Shown: positions 26,359 to 36,382, counted from the first letter of the stretch. The stretch: DNA of 64,000 bases from Achromobacter pestifer (GCF_013267355.1 NZ_CP053985.1:620001-684000), one strand, 5' to 3'. Notes: generated by a model from the letters alone, not told the origin. Program-made: numbers and translations.

Positions 26359-26400
26359 CACCCCATGGGATGGATCCCGGTCCAACCCATGGGGTGTTTT
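26359..26400 (+). terminator. Terminator after the Rieske gene
   Basis: CACCCCATGGG (26359-26369) pairs perfectly with 26386-26396, followed by TTTT. May also serve the convergent LysR gene. Confidence 0.8.
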
Positions 26401-26407
26401 CATATCG

Positions 26408-27337
26408 TCAGGCCGGAAGCTTTTTTCCGGTCAGATGTTCGACAAGCAACCGCGTGGCTGCAAGCAGATGCTTCGGGTTGCGCACGCACAGCATCAAGGG
26501 GCGGTACGCCCAGGTTTCCTTGAGCGGCCTTGCCACGATGCCCAACTGCTCGACAAACGGGTAGGCGGCGATGGCGGGAAGAATCGCGACGCCCAGCCCG
26601 ACCGACACCATCTTGCGCACGCTTTCAAAACTCGTCGCGTGGCCGCGCTCTTTCAGAGTCCTGCCTAGAACCGTGGCTTGATGCCGGTACAGGCTCAACA
26701 ACGCGCTATCGCGCTGCATGCCGATGAAAGGTTCGTCGAGTATGTCCGACAGCGTCAGGTCGTCGCGGCTTGCAAGCGCGTGGCCGGGCGGCAGGATCGC
26801 GACCAGCTCGTCATGCTCCCAACGGATGATGTGCAGATCACCGCCATCGACCGTACCCGAGAACAGGCCGATATCCGCGCTGCCCGTGCGGACCGAATGG
26901 ATAACCTCGAGGCTGGTGAATTCGTCCAACTCGACCTCGACACCCGGATTCTCAGCAATAAAACTGGCGATTTCGCCAGGCAGAGATCCAGAAGTCGCCG
27001 ACATATGGGCATGGACCCTGATAAATCCGCTAGTGCCGCCGCGGATCGCCTCCATGTCGAACATCATGCGTTGAAGCGGGCCAGACAGATCGCACAGCCG
27101 GCTCAGCAATATCTGACCAGCGGCAGTCGCCGCGACGCCACGGTCATGGCGTTCCAGCAGCGCTAGGCCGCAGCGGTACTCAAGATCCGAAATCCTGCGG
27201 CTGATCGCCGAAATGGCGATGTGCTCCCGTTCAGCCGCCCGGGCAAGAGACCCTTCCTCAACCGCCGCCGCAAATAGCCGCAATGAGGTGAGATCGATGT
27301 CCTTGAGAGACCAGCCATGAGCAGTTGCCATACCCAT
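26408..27337 (-). CDS. LysR-family regulator, divergent from the VOC-CMD-DLH operon
   Basis: 309 residues. HTH: LTSLRLFAAAVEEGSLARAAEREHIAISAISRRISDLE (about 16-53). The effector domain runs from about 95 to 300. The start at 27337 includes an N-terminal tail; a start a few residues later (near residue 3) is possible. It is divergent from the catabolic operon at 27705, which is the likely target. Confidence 0.88.
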   Translation of the reverse strand: MGMATAHGWSLKDIDLTSLRLFAAAVEEGSLARAAEREHIAISAISRRISDLEYRCGLALLERHDRGVAATAAGQILLSRLCDLSGPLQRMMFDMEAIRGGTSGFIRVHAHMSATSGSLPGEIASFIAENPGVEVELDEFTSLEVIHSVRTGSADIGLFSGTVDGGDLHIIRWEHDELVAILPPGHALASRDDLTLSDILDEPFIGMQRDSALLSLYRHQATVLGRTLKERGHATSFESVRKMVSVGLGVAILPAIAAYPFVEQLGIVARPLKETWAYRPLMLCVRNPKHLLAATRLLVEHLTGKKLPA

Positions 27338-27704
27338 CAGTTGTCATACCCAGATTAATCCCGCGAGCCCAAGCCCTCGAGCGGAGGAAAACTCTATCAC
27401 GCCGCGCGCTTTCGGAACCGAGCATCGACAAAAGTAGCAATAAGACAAATTTTTGTGATTACTCCGGATGCTCGAATGTCCAAAGATGGATCGAGCCCTT
27501 TCCGGCAGGGCGAATAAACGAGGGCGCTTGACGGTAGAAAGCTGGATTGCCGAATGGCGAATTCCCCCTTTCGAGGACCGCTGATAAATTGATAGCCGAT
27601 CCAAGCAAGCACAAAAAAAATCGAGCCTGCGCTATCCGTCATTGCCTTTGGCAAGAGCGTGCAGACGGCAAGTGATCGACTTCAATTCTGGAGGGACAAC
27701 CGAT
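27338..27704. other. Divergent regulatory region between lysR and the catabolic operon
   Basis: 367 bp with visibly lower GC than its surroundings and no convincing gene. It contains the ACAAA-TT-TTTGT palindrome (27445-27456), a run of eight A (27613-27620), and GGAGG before the VOC start. Confidence 0.6.
27445..27456. promoter_or_regulatory. Candidate LysR-type binding palindrome
   Basis: ACAAA and TTTGT arms around TT, with weaker symmetry beyond. Located about 110 bp from the lysR start. Confidence 0.35.
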
Positions 27705-28298
27705 ATGAACGGCCAGCTTACTTCGGCGCCTGACAAGGTCAACAGGAAATTCGAAATCAGAGGCTTAAACCATATCGCCATGGTTTGTGCCGACATGAAA
27801 CGCACGGTGGATTTCTACGAAGGCATACTCGGAATGCCGCTGATAAAAACCCACGATTTCGGCAAAGGGCAGCATTTCTTCTTCGACATGGGCCGCGGCG
27901 CGTCCTTTGCCTTCTTTTGGCTGAAGGACGCGCCTGCGGCTTTGCCGGGTCCGACCACCCCGGCATACCTGAGCCTCGAAATCCCCATAGGTTCAATGAA
28001 TCATTTCGCGTTCGATGTCGATGCTGCCCGGCTCCCCGAGTATAGGGAGCGGCTGATGGCTGCGGGGGTCGATGTATCCCCTATCGTGCACCACGATGAT
28101 GTGTCGCCGAGCGGCACCAATGTGATGCAGGAAGAGCACGAAAGCACCTGGGTTACCTCGATTTACTTCAAGGATCCGGACGGCATTCAGCTCGAATTCG
28201 CGGGCTGGCGAAGAGTATTCACCGAAGCGGACATCCGGCATGAGCCGGCGACAGCCGAGGATGCCGCTCGCTACAAGCGCGAGAAGATCAACGCCTGA
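27705..28298 (+). CDS. VOC-superfamily (glyoxalase/extradiol dioxygenase fold) protein
   Basis: 197 residues from the ATG at 27705, with GGAGG about 10 bp upstream. Two VOC modules: LNHIAMVCADMKRTVDFYEGILGM (about 21-44) and MNHFAFDVDAARLPEYRERL (about 100-119), with DPDGIQLEFAGW supplying the usual Glu ligand near 170. Such proteins are dioxygenases, isomerases or lyases on aromatic or thiol compounds. First gene of a three-gene operon. Confidence 0.82.
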   Translation: MNGQLTSAPDKVNRKFEIRGLNHIAMVCADMKRTVDFYEGILGMPLIKTHDFGKGQHFFFDMGRGASFAFFWLKDAPAALPGPTTPAYLSLEIPIGSMNHFAFDVDAARLPEYRERLMAAGVDVSPIVHHDDVSPSGTNVMQEEHESTWVTSIYFKDPDGIQLEFAGWRRVFTEADIRHEPATAEDAARYKREKINA

Positions 28299-28337
28299 TA
28301 TTCCCATTAAAAACTTCATCAAAACTAGAGAGAATAT

Positions 28338-29009
28338 ATGCCTCGTGTCCGCCAAGTACCCTTGTCCGGGATCCACGCCAACGGCCGCCCATACTACGAG
28401 AAACTATTCAAGGACGGCGACCCGACGGTCAACCCGGGTACGGCCACCGGCACGCCGGGACACTGGTGGTCCACCATTGCGCTAAGGCCCTATATCTTCG
28501 ATCACGCCGCCGCGCACATGGGCATGCTGGGGTTGTTCGGGGCGAAAGCGTCGAGCCTGCTCGACCCCAAGACGCGCGAAATTGCGCTGATGCGGGTTGG
28601 CTTCCTGATGGCGAGCCAGTTCGTCTACTCGCAGCATTGCAAGATCGCGGACGTGCTCGGCATTCCACAAGCCAAGATCGATGCGATCCCGCATTGGAAT
28701 GTGGAATCTGAACTGTGGACACCGCTCGAGCGCGCGATTCTGGCCTATGCCGATGCCATGGTGCTCGACCGCGGGCGCGTTCCCGACGGCGTCTTCAACG
28801 CGCTGCACGCGCTCATGAAGGACGAGGACATTGCCGAGATTACCTATCACATCGGCGGCTACATGCAGCACGCTGCCTTCTGCCGGGCGCTGCGCCTTGA
28901 GTGGGACGATGTACCCGAACGCGTCCAGGAAGTCCCTTGGCCCGAAGGTACCGATCTCGCCGGCATAAAGAAGAAACGGGCAGAGTCGAACCGCGGAGAC
29001 GCAGGATGA
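28338..29009 (+). CDS. Carboxymuconolactone decarboxylase (AhpD-like) family protein
   Basis: 223 residues. The helical core has LDPKTREIALMRVGFLMASQFVYSQHCKIADVLGI (about 72-106): a single Cys-containing QHCKIA segment, lacking the CxxC pair of AhpD peroxidases, so a decarboxylase- or hydrolase-like role is more likely. It is 39 bp after the VOC gene and overlaps the next start by 4 bp. Confidence 0.78.
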   Translation: MPRVRQVPLSGIHANGRPYYEKLFKDGDPTVNPGTATGTPGHWWSTIALRPYIFDHAAAHMGMLGLFGAKASSLLDPKTREIALMRVGFLMASQFVYSQHCKIADVLGIPQAKIDAIPHWNVESELWTPLERAILAYADAMVLDRGRVPDGVFNALHALMKDEDIAEITYHIGGYMQHAAFCRALRLEWDDVPERVQEVPWPEGTDLAGIKKKRAESNRGDAG

Positions 29010-29692
29010 AAATAGCCGTTTCCGACGGAGCTTTCGACGCCTATGTTGCACGGCCCGATGCAGCTTCTGCACCGGTTGTCGTAGTGATCCAGGAAATTTT
29101 CGGCGTGAATGCCGATCTGCGGACGACATGCGATGAACTGGCGGCCAAGGGCTTCATCGCCATCTCGCCGGATCTGTTCTGGCGCGCCGGGCCGGGCATC
29201 GAATTCAACAAGCTGGACGAGCAAGAATGGCAGCGGGGATTCGAACTGTACAAGGGGTTCGATTTCGATCGCGGCGTGAAGGATATCGTGGCGACAATCG
29301 ATGCCGCGCGATCGATCGCAGGTGGGAGCGGCAAGGTCGCCGTCATGGGCTTTTGTCTGGGCGGCCTCATGGCCTACCTGGTAGCCGCCCGCGGCGAGGT
29401 CGACGCGGCCGTCGCCTACTATGGCGGCGGCACCGATAACCATCTCAATGAAGCCGATCAGGTGACCGCGCCGCTGTTGATGCATCTAGCCGAAGAGGAT
29501 GAATATATTCCTGCGGATGCACAGGCGCGCGTCAAGGCGGCGCTGGGTGGCAGGGCTCATATCGAGATCCACGGCTATCGCGGCTGCAATCATGCCTTCG
29601 CGCGGCACGGCGGGTCCCATTACGACGTGAATGCCGCCGCCCTCGCGAACCAACGGACGGAGACTTTCCTGCGCCGGACCCTCGGCGCCTGA
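29006..29692 (+). CDS. Dienelactone hydrolase family protein
   Basis: 228 residues; ATG at 29006 within the TGA of the preceding gene. Nucleophile elbow GFCLGG with Cys117, acid D165 in EEDEYIP and His196 in GCNHAF; E30 in QEIFG is the usual activating Glu. This is the intact Cys-Asp-His triad of dienelactone hydrolases, which open lactones from intradiol cleavage of chloro- or methylcatechols. With the VOC and CMD genes it suggests a ring-cleavage route, substrate unknown. Confidence 0.86.
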   Translation: MKIAVSDGAFDAYVARPDAASAPVVVVIQEIFGVNADLRTTCDELAAKGFIAISPDLFWRAGPGIEFNKLDEQEWQRGFELYKGFDFDRGVKDIVATIDAARSIAGGSGKVAVMGFCLGGLMAYLVAARGEVDAAVAYYGGGTDNHLNEADQVTAPLLMHLAEEDEYIPADAQARVKAALGGRAHIEIHGYRGCNHAFARHGGSHYDVNAAALANQRTETFLRRTLGA

Positions 29693-29712
29693 TCCGTCCG
29701 CCGTTCGGCCCC

Positions 29713-29746
29713 CTCAAGATTTCCCCACGCGCCGGGGAATCTTGAG
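29713..29746 (+). terminator. Hairpin after the catabolic operon
   Basis: CTCAAGATT-CCCC (one bulged T) pairs with GGGGAATCTTGAG. A strong stem 20 bp past the stop, without a T run. Confidence 0.45.
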
Positions 29747-29811
29747 CCTGGCCTCCTGAACCTATTTACACAGTCCTTTATTTCAAGGGCCAAGCGCCCA
29801 TTGGAGTCCTT

Positions 29812-30252
29812 ATGCCGCACACAGTACACGTCAGCACGATCATCCACGCGCCACTTCAAAAGGTCTGGGCCTGCTTCCGCGATTTCAATGGACTGGCGCG
29901 CTGGCAACCCAGCGTTACGGAAAGCAGGCTGGAAGAAGGTGGACGTCACGACGCGGTGGGTTCAGTGCGGTACCTGACTGGCAAGTCTTCCGGCTTTGTT
30001 CGCGAGCAACTCCTGATGCTGGACGATCCCGGCACCGCGCTGCGCTATGCCGTTATCGAAAGCAGCCTGCCCGTGCGCGATTGCATTGCAGGCGTGTCGC
30101 TGCATCCCGTCACGGACAGCGGCCATACGCTGGTGCAATGGTGGGCAGACTTCCAGGCCGAGGGCGCGCCGCTGAGCGACGTGGCGAAGGCCATGCAGGC
30201 CATGTACACGGCGGCGCTGGCGGCGCTGGATGCGAAGCTGCGCGAGGCATGA
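29812..30252 (+). CDS. SRPBCC/polyketide-cyclase-like protein
   Basis: 146 residues, ATG at 29812 with TTGGAG 7 bp upstream. VHVSTIIHAPLQKVWACFRDFNGLARWQPSV (about 5-35) is the START/SRPBCC opening (strand, then ion-pair loop, then W). The cavity-type fold binds hydrophobic ligands. It is separated from the preceding operon by a hairpin, so joint function is doubtful. Confidence 0.78.
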   Translation: MPHTVHVSTIIHAPLQKVWACFRDFNGLARWQPSVTESRLEEGGRHDAVGSVRYLTGKSSGFVREQLLMLDDPGTALRYAVIESSLPVRDCIAGVSLHPVTDSGHTLVQWWADFQAEGAPLSDVAKAMQAMYTAALAALDAKLREA

Positions 30253-30298
30253 TTGCACTCCTGCGCGCCGGCCCCCGTTCGCGCGCCAGCGGCCGGAA

Positions 30299-31429
30299 TC
30301 AGCGGCCCAGCACGCCTGCGACCGTGCGTTCGCCGATGGCCAGGCCCACCGTCATGCCCACGCCCGAGTGCATCACCGCCACCGTCGTGGCCGGGTCCAC
30401 CGGCATCACCGAGAACGGCGCGGGGCCGTGCGCCCCATAGACGCCCTGCCAGCGCTCCAGCACGCGCAGGCGCGCGCCCAGGGCCTGGGTCGCCAGGTCC
30501 AGCATGGCGTTGTCGACCGCCTCGTCGTTGAACGGCGGCGCGTCCTGGCCGTAGCGGTGCGAATCGCCGATGATCAGTTCGCCGTAGGGCGTGGGACTGA
30601 TCAGCAGGTGGATGCCGCTTTCCAGCAGCATGGGCGTGCGCGCCTGGATCACGTTGCGCAGCGCCAGCGCCGACGGCAGGTCCGAGAACGCGCCGTAGTG
30701 TACGCAGGACAGGCCGGTCAGCAAGGGACGGTCCAGCGCGATGGGATGGGTTTCGAACGCGGCGCGCAGCATCTGCAGGCGCGTGACCTCCAGATTCATC
30801 GGCGCAAAGCGCTCGGGCAGCAGGGTCAGGTAGTCGTGTCCAGGGCAGACGAACACGTGCCCGCCCTTGAACTCGCCCGCCGAGGTGCACACCAGCCCGC
30901 CCTCGACCGCGCGCGCCAGCGTGCCGGTGATGAACTGCACGCCCAGCGACTCCGCCAGGTAGCGCGTGATGGCCGGCAGCGCCTCGCGCGAATAGATCTG
31001 CAGATCGTCATGGCCTTGCAGGCCCGCGCAATGATGCGCCAGCTGGCCGCTGTATAGCGCGGCCACCTCGCGGCCCGACAGCAGGTTGGCGCGATAGCCT
31101 TCCTGGCGCATGCGCGTGTCGGCGAATTCCTGCAGCACGTCCGCCTCTTCGGCATTGCGCGCCAGCACCAGGGCGCCATTGGCGCGCACATGGAAGCCCG
31201 CGCGCGCGGCCAGATCCAGCCACAGCTCGCACGCCTGCTGGGCGTGCGACAGCATCATGCCGGGGGCCTGGCCCGTCACGATGACCTGGCCGAAATTGCG
31301 GATGGTGGCGCCATGCGCCTGGCGGCTGCGCTCGATCACGGCCACCGACAGGCCGCGCTTGGCGGCTGCCCAGGCGTGGGCGATGCCCAGCATGCCGGCG
31401 CCCACCACGACTACGTCGAAATTTTTCAT
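30299..31429 (-). CDS. FAD-dependent amine oxidoreductase of phosphonate loci (TIGR03364-like)
   Basis: 376 residues from the ATG at 31429. FAD motif GAGMLG (10-15), then IERSRQAHGATIRNFGQVIVTGQ (ERxx-A-x-G-x-S/T region), and a C-terminal MHSGVGMTVGLAIGERTV. The DadA/glycine-oxidase fold of this type recurs in aminoethylphosphonate clusters. Published work shows such enzymes oxidise N-methyl-AEP, some also AEP, to phosphonoacetaldehyde. With PhnX at 32641 and no PhnW, that is the likely job. Family assignment is by eye. Confidence 0.8.
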   Translation of the reverse strand: MKNFDVVVVGAGMLGIAHAWAAAKRGLSVAVIERSRQAHGATIRNFGQVIVTGQAPGMMLSHAQQACELWLDLAARAGFHVRANGALVLARNAEEADVLQEFADTRMRQEGYRANLLSGREVAALYSGQLAHHCAGLQGHDDLQIYSREALPAITRYLAESLGVQFITGTLARAVEGGLVCTSAGEFKGGHVFVCPGHDYLTLLPERFAPMNLEVTRLQMLRAAFETHPIALDRPLLTGLSCVHYGAFSDLPSALALRNVIQARTPMLLESGIHLLISPTPYGELIIGDSHRYGQDAPPFNDEAVDNAMLDLATQALGARLRVLERWQGVYGAHGPAPFSVMPVDPATTVAVMHSGVGMTVGLAIGERTVAGVLGR

Positions 31430-31522
31430 CTGTGGAACATTGCAAGAGGAATGCGGCGGGAGCCGCCCTGGCGGGCGCCCCCGGGGTGCGGCGGCGGCCG
31501 GCGCCGCCGCGGTCAAACGGAC

Positions 31523-32545
31523 TTACTTCTTCTTCGGCTCGGACTTGCCGTCGTAGCGCTTGGTCCACTCGGCGATGATGCGGTCGCGATTGGTGGCGGC
31601 CCAGGTGAAGTCGTTCTTGATCATGCGCTGCATCAGGTCGGCCGGCAGGTTCGGATTGGACGTGGCGATCGACGGGATGGCCAACACGGCGAAGTTGGCC
31701 TTGTAGAGCTCGTTGGCCTCGCGGCTGGCGGAGAAGTCGGCCAGCTTGCGCGCAGCTTCCAGGTTCTTGGTGCCCTTCATGATGGCGGTGGCTTCCACTT
31801 CCCAGCCCAGGCCTTCGGAGGGGAACACGGCTTCGACCGGCGCGCCGTCGGCCTTCAGCTTGGCGGCGCGGTAGTCGAACGACACGCCGATCGGGAATTC
31901 GCCTGCGGCGGCCATATTGCAAGGCTTGGAGCCCGAGTGCGTGTACGAACCGATATTCTTGTGCAGGGCGTCCATGTAGGCCCAGCCCTTCTCTTCGCCG
32001 AAGATTTGCAGCCAGGCGCTGACGTCCAGGAAGCCGGTGCCCGACGAGGCCGGATTCGGCATCACGATCTTGCCGGCGTACACCGGCTTGGTCAGGTCCT
32101 GCCACGAGGTGGGCTTGGGCAGCTTCTGCTTCTCGGCTTCGATGGTGTTGAAGCAGATGGCGGCGGCGAAGCCGTCCATGCCGACCCAGCTGGGCTCGGC
32201 CTTGGCATCGCGCATGTTGGCGGCGATCTGGTCCAGGCCCTTGGGGGCGTAGGGCTGCAGCATGCCCTCCTTGTCCATCAGGCCCAGCGAGGTGCCGGCC
32301 AGGCCCCATACGGCGTCGGCCTTGGGGTTGTTCTTTTCGGCCAGCAGCTTGGCGGTGATGATGCCGGTGGAGTCGCGCACCCACTGGATCTTGATGTCGG
32401 GATTGGCCTTCTCGAACGCGGCCTGGTAGGCCTTGATCTGGTCGGCTTCGAGCGCGGTGTAGACCGTCAGCGTGGTCTGGGCGGAGGCGGCGCCCATCAC
32501 GCCCGTCAGGGCGGCGGCCAGTGCAAGCAGCTTGTAGCGATTCAT
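31523..32545 (-). CDS. phnS: 2-aminoethylphosphonate-type ABC transporter, periplasmic binding protein
   Basis: 340 residues. Signal peptide ends near ASA-Q (about residue 22); the mature protein starts TTLTVYTALEADQIKAY, the iron/AEP-binding class opening. Blocks WGLAGTSLGLMDKEGML (about 81-97) and VMPNPASSGTGFLDVSAW (about 161-178) match group II solute-binding proteins of PhnS/FbpA type. The call rests on its position between phnX and the amine oxidoreductase. Confidence 0.8.
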   Translation of the reverse strand: MNRYKLLALAAALTGVMGAASAQTTLTVYTALEADQIKAYQAAFEKANPDIKIQWVRDSTGIITAKLLAEKNNPKADAVWGLAGTSLGLMDKEGMLQPYAPKGLDQIAANMRDAKAEPSWVGMDGFAAAICFNTIEAEKQKLPKPTSWQDLTKPVYAGKIVMPNPASSGTGFLDVSAWLQIFGEEKGWAYMDALHKNIGSYTHSGSKPCNMAAAGEFPIGVSFDYRAAKLKADGAPVEAVFPSEGLGWEVEATAIMKGTKNLEAARKLADFSASREANELYKANFAVLAIPSIATSNPNLPADLMQRMIKNDFTWAATNRDRIIAEWTKRYDGKSEPKKK

Positions 32546-32640
32546 GAAGTACTCCGTGGGTAGGCGGAAAAAGGCTGAGGAAGGCCGCGGGGCTGGCCGG
32601 AACCGGCCCCGTCAGGCGGTGCAGACAGGTCGTGGAGGGT

Positions 32641-33462
32641 TTAGGGGCGCTGGCCTGCGGACAAGCGGGATTCGATGTCGGCGATCACGCCGGGCAGGTC
32701 GGCAACGGTGTCGATCAGGTAGTGCGGGGCGGCGGGCGACAGCTCCAGGCTGGCGGCGGTGCGCGCCTTCTGGCGGCCCGCATCGTCCAGGCTCAGGTAC
32801 TCCTCCAGCGTCAGGCCGGCGGCGTTGCCCGAGAGCAGCAGGCCGACGGTCCACATGCCGGCGCGGCGTCCTTCCTCGATGCCGGGCGCGGTGTCGTCGA
32901 CCTTGACGCAGGCGGCAACGTCGGAGATGCCCAGCTCGACCACGTTCTTCAGCGCCATCGCGGGCGCCGGGCGGGCGCGCGGCACGTCATCGCTGGCGAC
33001 GATGCAATCGGGCTCCAGGCCTTCGGAGGCGGCGCGCTCGACCACGCGGCGCATGACGCTGGCGGGATAGCCCGAGCACGAGCCTATCTTCAGGCCGCGC
33101 TGGCGCAGGGCGCGCAGCAGCTCGGCCGCGCCGGGGATCGCCGCCGAATACTGGGCGACCTTGTCCAGCTGCATCGGCAGGAAGCGTTCGTAGATGGCGG
33201 TCACGTCGTCATCGGTGGGCAGGCGGCCGAACTGGGCCTGGTACTGGCCGGCGATCGCGGGATCGTTGCAGAGCGTGCGGATGTGGTCCCACTTGCCCAT
33301 GCCCATGGGGCCGCGGGCCTGCGCCAGCGACATCTCCACGCCGAACTGCGAGAACGCGTCCACGAACACCTTGGTGGGCGCGAAGGAGCCAAAGTCGACC
33401 AGCGTGCCGGCCCAGTCGAAGATCACCGCTTCCAGGCGGACGGGCAAAGGCGAAACAGTCAT
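32641..33462 (-). CDS. phnX: Phosphonoacetaldehyde hydrolase (phosphonatase)
   Basis: 273 residues. Cleaves the C-P bond of phosphonoacetaldehyde to acetaldehyde and phosphate. HAD nucleophile D16 in VIFDWAGT; the cap lysine K57 in MGMGKWDHI forms the Schiff base, at the spacing known for Bacillus Phn[14 protein letters not shown] and [19 protein letters not shown] are HAD motifs II and IV. The ATG at 33462 has AAGG 9 bp upstream; an ATG 9 bp earlier is possible. Confidence 0.92.
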   Translation of the reverse strand: MTVSPLPVRLEAVIFDWAGTLVDFGSFAPTKVFVDAFSQFGVEMSLAQARGPMGMGKWDHIRTLCNDPAIAGQYQAQFGRLPTDDDVTAIYERFLPMQLDKVAQYSAAIPGAAELLRALRQRGLKIGSCSGYPASVMRRVVERAASEGLEPDCIVASDDVPRARPAPAMALKNVVELGISDVAACVKVDDTAPGIEEGRRAGMWTVGLLLSGNAAGLTLEEYLSLDDAGRQKARTAASLELSPAAPHYLIDTVADLPGVIADIESRLSAGQRP

Positions 33463-33485
33463 GAGGGTCATCCTTGAAAAATCGT

Positions 33486-35240
33486 TCAATGGGCCACGGG
33501 GCGGCGCCAGGCCTGGCTGCGCGCCACCAGGGCGCGGCTGGCCAGGTGCAGGACCAGGGCGGCCACGGCCGAACTGGCCATGATCACGGTGCACATGGCG
33601 GCGGCGGGACCGATGAAACCGGCATCGTCCATGTTCAGCACCGCGACCGCGGCCAGCACCGTCGAGGGGCTGTACAGGAACACTACCGCCGACACCGTCG
33701 TCATGGCGGAAACAAACAGATAGCGGGCCACGTCCAGCGCGGCCGGCAGGCACATCGGCAGCGTCACGCGCAGAAAGGTCGTCAGGCGCGGCACTTTCAG
33801 CGACGCGGAGGCCGCCTCGAATTCGGGGTCCAGCGCATTGAGCGCGGTGGCGGCCGTGAGGTGCGCGCTGGTGTAGAAGTGGACGATGGTGCACAGGACC
33901 AGCAGCGGCATGGTGCCGTACAGCACGTTCAACGGGTTCATCAGACTGTTGAAGAAGAAGATGTAGCCCAGGCCCAGCACCAGGCCGGGAACGGCCATGG
34001 GCATCAGCGCCAGCATGCCGACCATGCCGCGCAGGCCCCGCGTGAGCGTGCCGCGGGCAGGCACCTTCTCCATCATCCAGGCGCCCGTGAAGACCACGGC
34101 CGTGCCGACCAGGGCCGTGCAGAACGCCAGCTGCAGGCTGTTGCGCCAGGCCAGCCAGCCGCCGCCGTCCATATTGTCGAAGTCATACGAACGCAGCGAC
34201 ATCGACAAGTTGTAGGGCCACATCTTCACGAAGGACGCCCACACCGCCACGCCGATGATCAGCAGCAGGAACGCCGCGAGCACGCCGGCCAGCGCCAGGA
34301 ACGCGGCATCGCGGCGGCGATTGACGCCAGCGGCGTAGGGCTGGGCCCGGCCGCTGAGCTGGGCGCCCTGGCGGGCGCGCAGCCGGCGGTCCAGCGCGAA
34401 GGTCAGGATGGCGGGCAGCAGCAGCAAGATGCCGATGGCCGCGCCCTTGGGGAAATTCTGCTGCCCGACCACGGCCTTGTAGGCCTCCATCGCCAGCACG
34501 TTGTAATCGCCGCCCACGACCTTGGGCACGCCGAAGTCGGTCACCGTCAGCGTGAACACCACGCAGCAGGCCGAGAACACGGCGTAGCGGGTGCCCGGCA
34601 GGGTCACCGTCAAAAAGGTGCGCCAGGGACCTGCGCCCATGGCGCGCGCGGCGTCATAGAGACGGCCGTCGGCCAGGGCCAGTCCGGTCAAGAGAATCAT
34701 GAGTGCGTGCGGGAAGGTATAGAACGCTTCGCCCACGACGATGCCCCAAAAGCCATAGATGGTGGCGCCGCCGGTCAGGCCCTTGAGCAGGCCCTGGTTG
34801 CCCAGCAGATACACCAGCGCGATGCCCGGCAGCAGCGACGGCGCCAGCAACGGCAGCAAGGCGACGGTGCGCAGCAGCCCCTTGCCCGGCAGGCGCGTGC
34901 GCGTCAGGCCGTAAGCGAATCCGTAGGCGCAGGGCACCACCAGCAGCGTGGTCACGACGCCCACCGCCAGGCTGCGCGCGACCATGCCCATGAATCCGTC
35001 CGCGCCCAGTATGCCGACAAGCACCGATACCCCGGCCCATGCGCCGTCGCTGTCCGTCACGGACTTGAGCAGGATCCCGGCCAGCGGCAGCGCCAGGAAC
35101 AGCAGCAGGCCCAGCGCCAGGGCGCCTTGCCCGGCGGTAAGGCCGAGGGCGCCGATCCAGGCCGGCAGCGGACGGCGGCCCAGCGCCGGCGCGGTGATGT
35201 TTCCAGCAGCCGGCGTGGCCGCGTTGGCGGAACGGCTCAT
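33486..35240 (-). CDS. phnU: 2-aminoethylphosphonate-type ABC transporter permease (two halves fused)
   Basis: 584 residues from the ATG at 35240; an in-frame ATG at 35270 would overlap the ATPase gene. About twelve transmembrane segments with two coupling loops: [19 protein letters not shown] and [21 protein letters not shown], each the EAA-type motif. Hence both FbpB-like halves are in one chain. It starts 7 bp after the ATPase stop. Confidence 0.82.
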   Translation of the reverse strand: MSRSANAATPAAGNITAPALGRRPLPAWIGALGLTAGQGALALGLLLFLALPLAGILLKSVTDSDGAWAGVSVLVGILGADGFMGMVARSLAVGVVTTLLVVPCAYGFAYGLTRTRLPGKGLLRTVALLPLLAPSLLPGIALVYLLGNQGLLKGLTGGATIYGFWGIVVGEAFYTFPHALMILLTGLALADGRLYDAARAMGAGPWRTFLTVTLPGTRYAVFSACCVVFTLTVTDFGVPKVVGGDYNVLAMEAYKAVVGQQNFPKGAAIGILLLLPAILTFALDRRLRARQGAQLSGRAQPYAAGVNRRRDAAFLALAGVLAAFLLLIIGVAVWASFVKMWPYNLSMSLRSYDFDNMDGGGWLAWRNSLQLAFCTALVGTAVVFTGAWMMEKVPARGTLTRGLRGMVGMLALMPMAVPGLVLGLGYIFFFNSLMNPLNVLYGTMPLLVLCTIVHFYTSAHLTAATALNALDPEFEAASASLKVPRLTTFLRVTLPMCLPAALDVARYLFVSAMTTVSAVVFLYSPSTVLAAVAVLNMDDAGFIGPAAAMCTVIMASSAVAALVLHLASRALVARSQAWRRPVAH

Positions 35241-35247
35241 GGCGGGA

Positions 35248-36321
35248 TCAAGCGTAGGCGCGTATCGCATGGCGCGGCAGCTCCACCCAGCAGCGGCTGG
35301 CAGCGTGAGGGCCCAGCAGGGCGTCTCCGATTTCAGGGGACACGATGGAATGCACCGTGCTGCCGGGCACGCCTTCCAGGCGCAGGGCCAGGCGGTAGCC
35401 GCGGCCGAGGAACACGCCGTCCAGCACGTCGGCCAGCATGGCGTTGGGCTGGTCCGGGCGCACGGTGCTGACGCGCACCGCTTCCGGGCGCACGAACAGC
35501 TTGCCGCTGGCGGCGTCCAGCGCCTCGTCCACGGCCAGCTCCTGACGTCCGACGCGGGCGCGGTGCGCGTCCACGCGTTCGAACGGCAGCCAGTTCGCCT
35601 CGCCCACGAAATCGGCGATGAAGGCCGAGCCGGGCTGGCGGTAGAGTTCCCGCGGCGTGCCGTATTGCTCGATGATGCCGCCATTCATGACGGCGATGCG
35701 GTCGGCCATCACCATGGCCTCTTCCTGGTCGTGCGTGACCATCAGCGTGGTGATCGACAGGCGCTTCTGCAGGGCGCGCAGTTCGATGCGCAGATGCTCG
35801 CGCACGCGGGCGTCCAGCGCCGACATGGGCTCGTCCAGCAACAGCAGGGACGGCGACGGCGCCAGCGCGCGCGCCAGGGCCACGCGCTGCTGCTGCCCGC
35901 CCGAGATCTGTCCCGGGTATTTGTCGGCCGCGCCGGCCAGGCCAACCAGCGTCAGCATTTCGTCGACGCGGTTGGCGACGTGGTTGCGGTGCGCGCGCTT
36001 GCCGCTCAGGCCGTAGGCCACGTTCTGGGCCACCGTCAGGTTGGGAAACAGCGCATAGGACTGGAACAGGATGCCGTAATCGCGCGCCTGCGGTTCGGCG
36101 TGCGAGATGTCGCGGCCGGACAGCACGATGGTGCCGCTGTCCTGGCGCTCCAGGCCGGCGATGGCGCGCAGCAAGGTGGTCTTGCCGCAGCCCGAGGGGC
36201 CCAGCAGGCACACCAGCTCCCCGGCGCGGATGTCGAGCGAGACGTCCGACAGCGCGGTATGGCTGCCAAAGCGCTTCACCAGATGCCTGACAGAGAGAAA
36301 TGCGGGTTCGCGTTCGGCCAT
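35248..36321 (-). CDS. phnT: 2-aminoethylphosphonate-type ABC transporter ATP-binding protein
   Basis: 357 residues. Walker A GPSGCGKT (41-48), signature ISGGQQQRVALARAL (about 138-152), Walker B LLLLDEPMSALD (about 156-167), switch His in MVTHDQEEAM. A C-terminal regulatory (TOBE-like) domain follows, containing KLFVRPEAVRVS. First gene of phnT-U-X-S-oxidoreductase; divergent from the LysR gene. Confidence 0.87.
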   Translation of the reverse strand: MAEREPAFLSVRHLVKRFGSHTALSDVSLDIRAGELVCLLGPSGCGKTTLLRAIAGLERQDSGTIVLSGRDISHAEPQARDYGILFQSYALFPNLTVAQNVAYGLSGKRAHRNHVANRVDEMLTLVGLAGAADKYPGQISGGQQQRVALARALAPSPSLLLLDEPMSALDARVREHLRIELRALQKRLSITTLMVTHDQEEAMVMADRIAVMNGGIIEQYGTPRELYRQPGSAFIADFVGEANWLPFERVDAHRARVGRQELAVDEALDAASGKLFVRPEAVRVSTVRPDQPNAMLADVLDGVFLGRGYRLALRLEGVPGSTVHSIVSPEIGDALLGPHAASRCWVELPRHAIRAYA

Positions 36322-36367
36322 GGGGCCTCCGGTTTGGGAACGGAGGCAGTATGGAAGACGCGTATTG

Positions 36368-36382
36368 AGTGTTTATGACACT
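36368..36382. promoter_or_regulatory. Candidate LysR operator in the phn divergent region, site 1
   Basis: AGTGT-TTATG-ACACT, perfect 5-bp arms around 5 bases. Lies between the phnT and lysR starts. Confidence 0.45.

Noticed and set aside
33474..35471. 665-codon plus-strand open frame across the permease gene
   Set aside because: Antisense of the fused permease; repetitive Gln/His/Arg composition.
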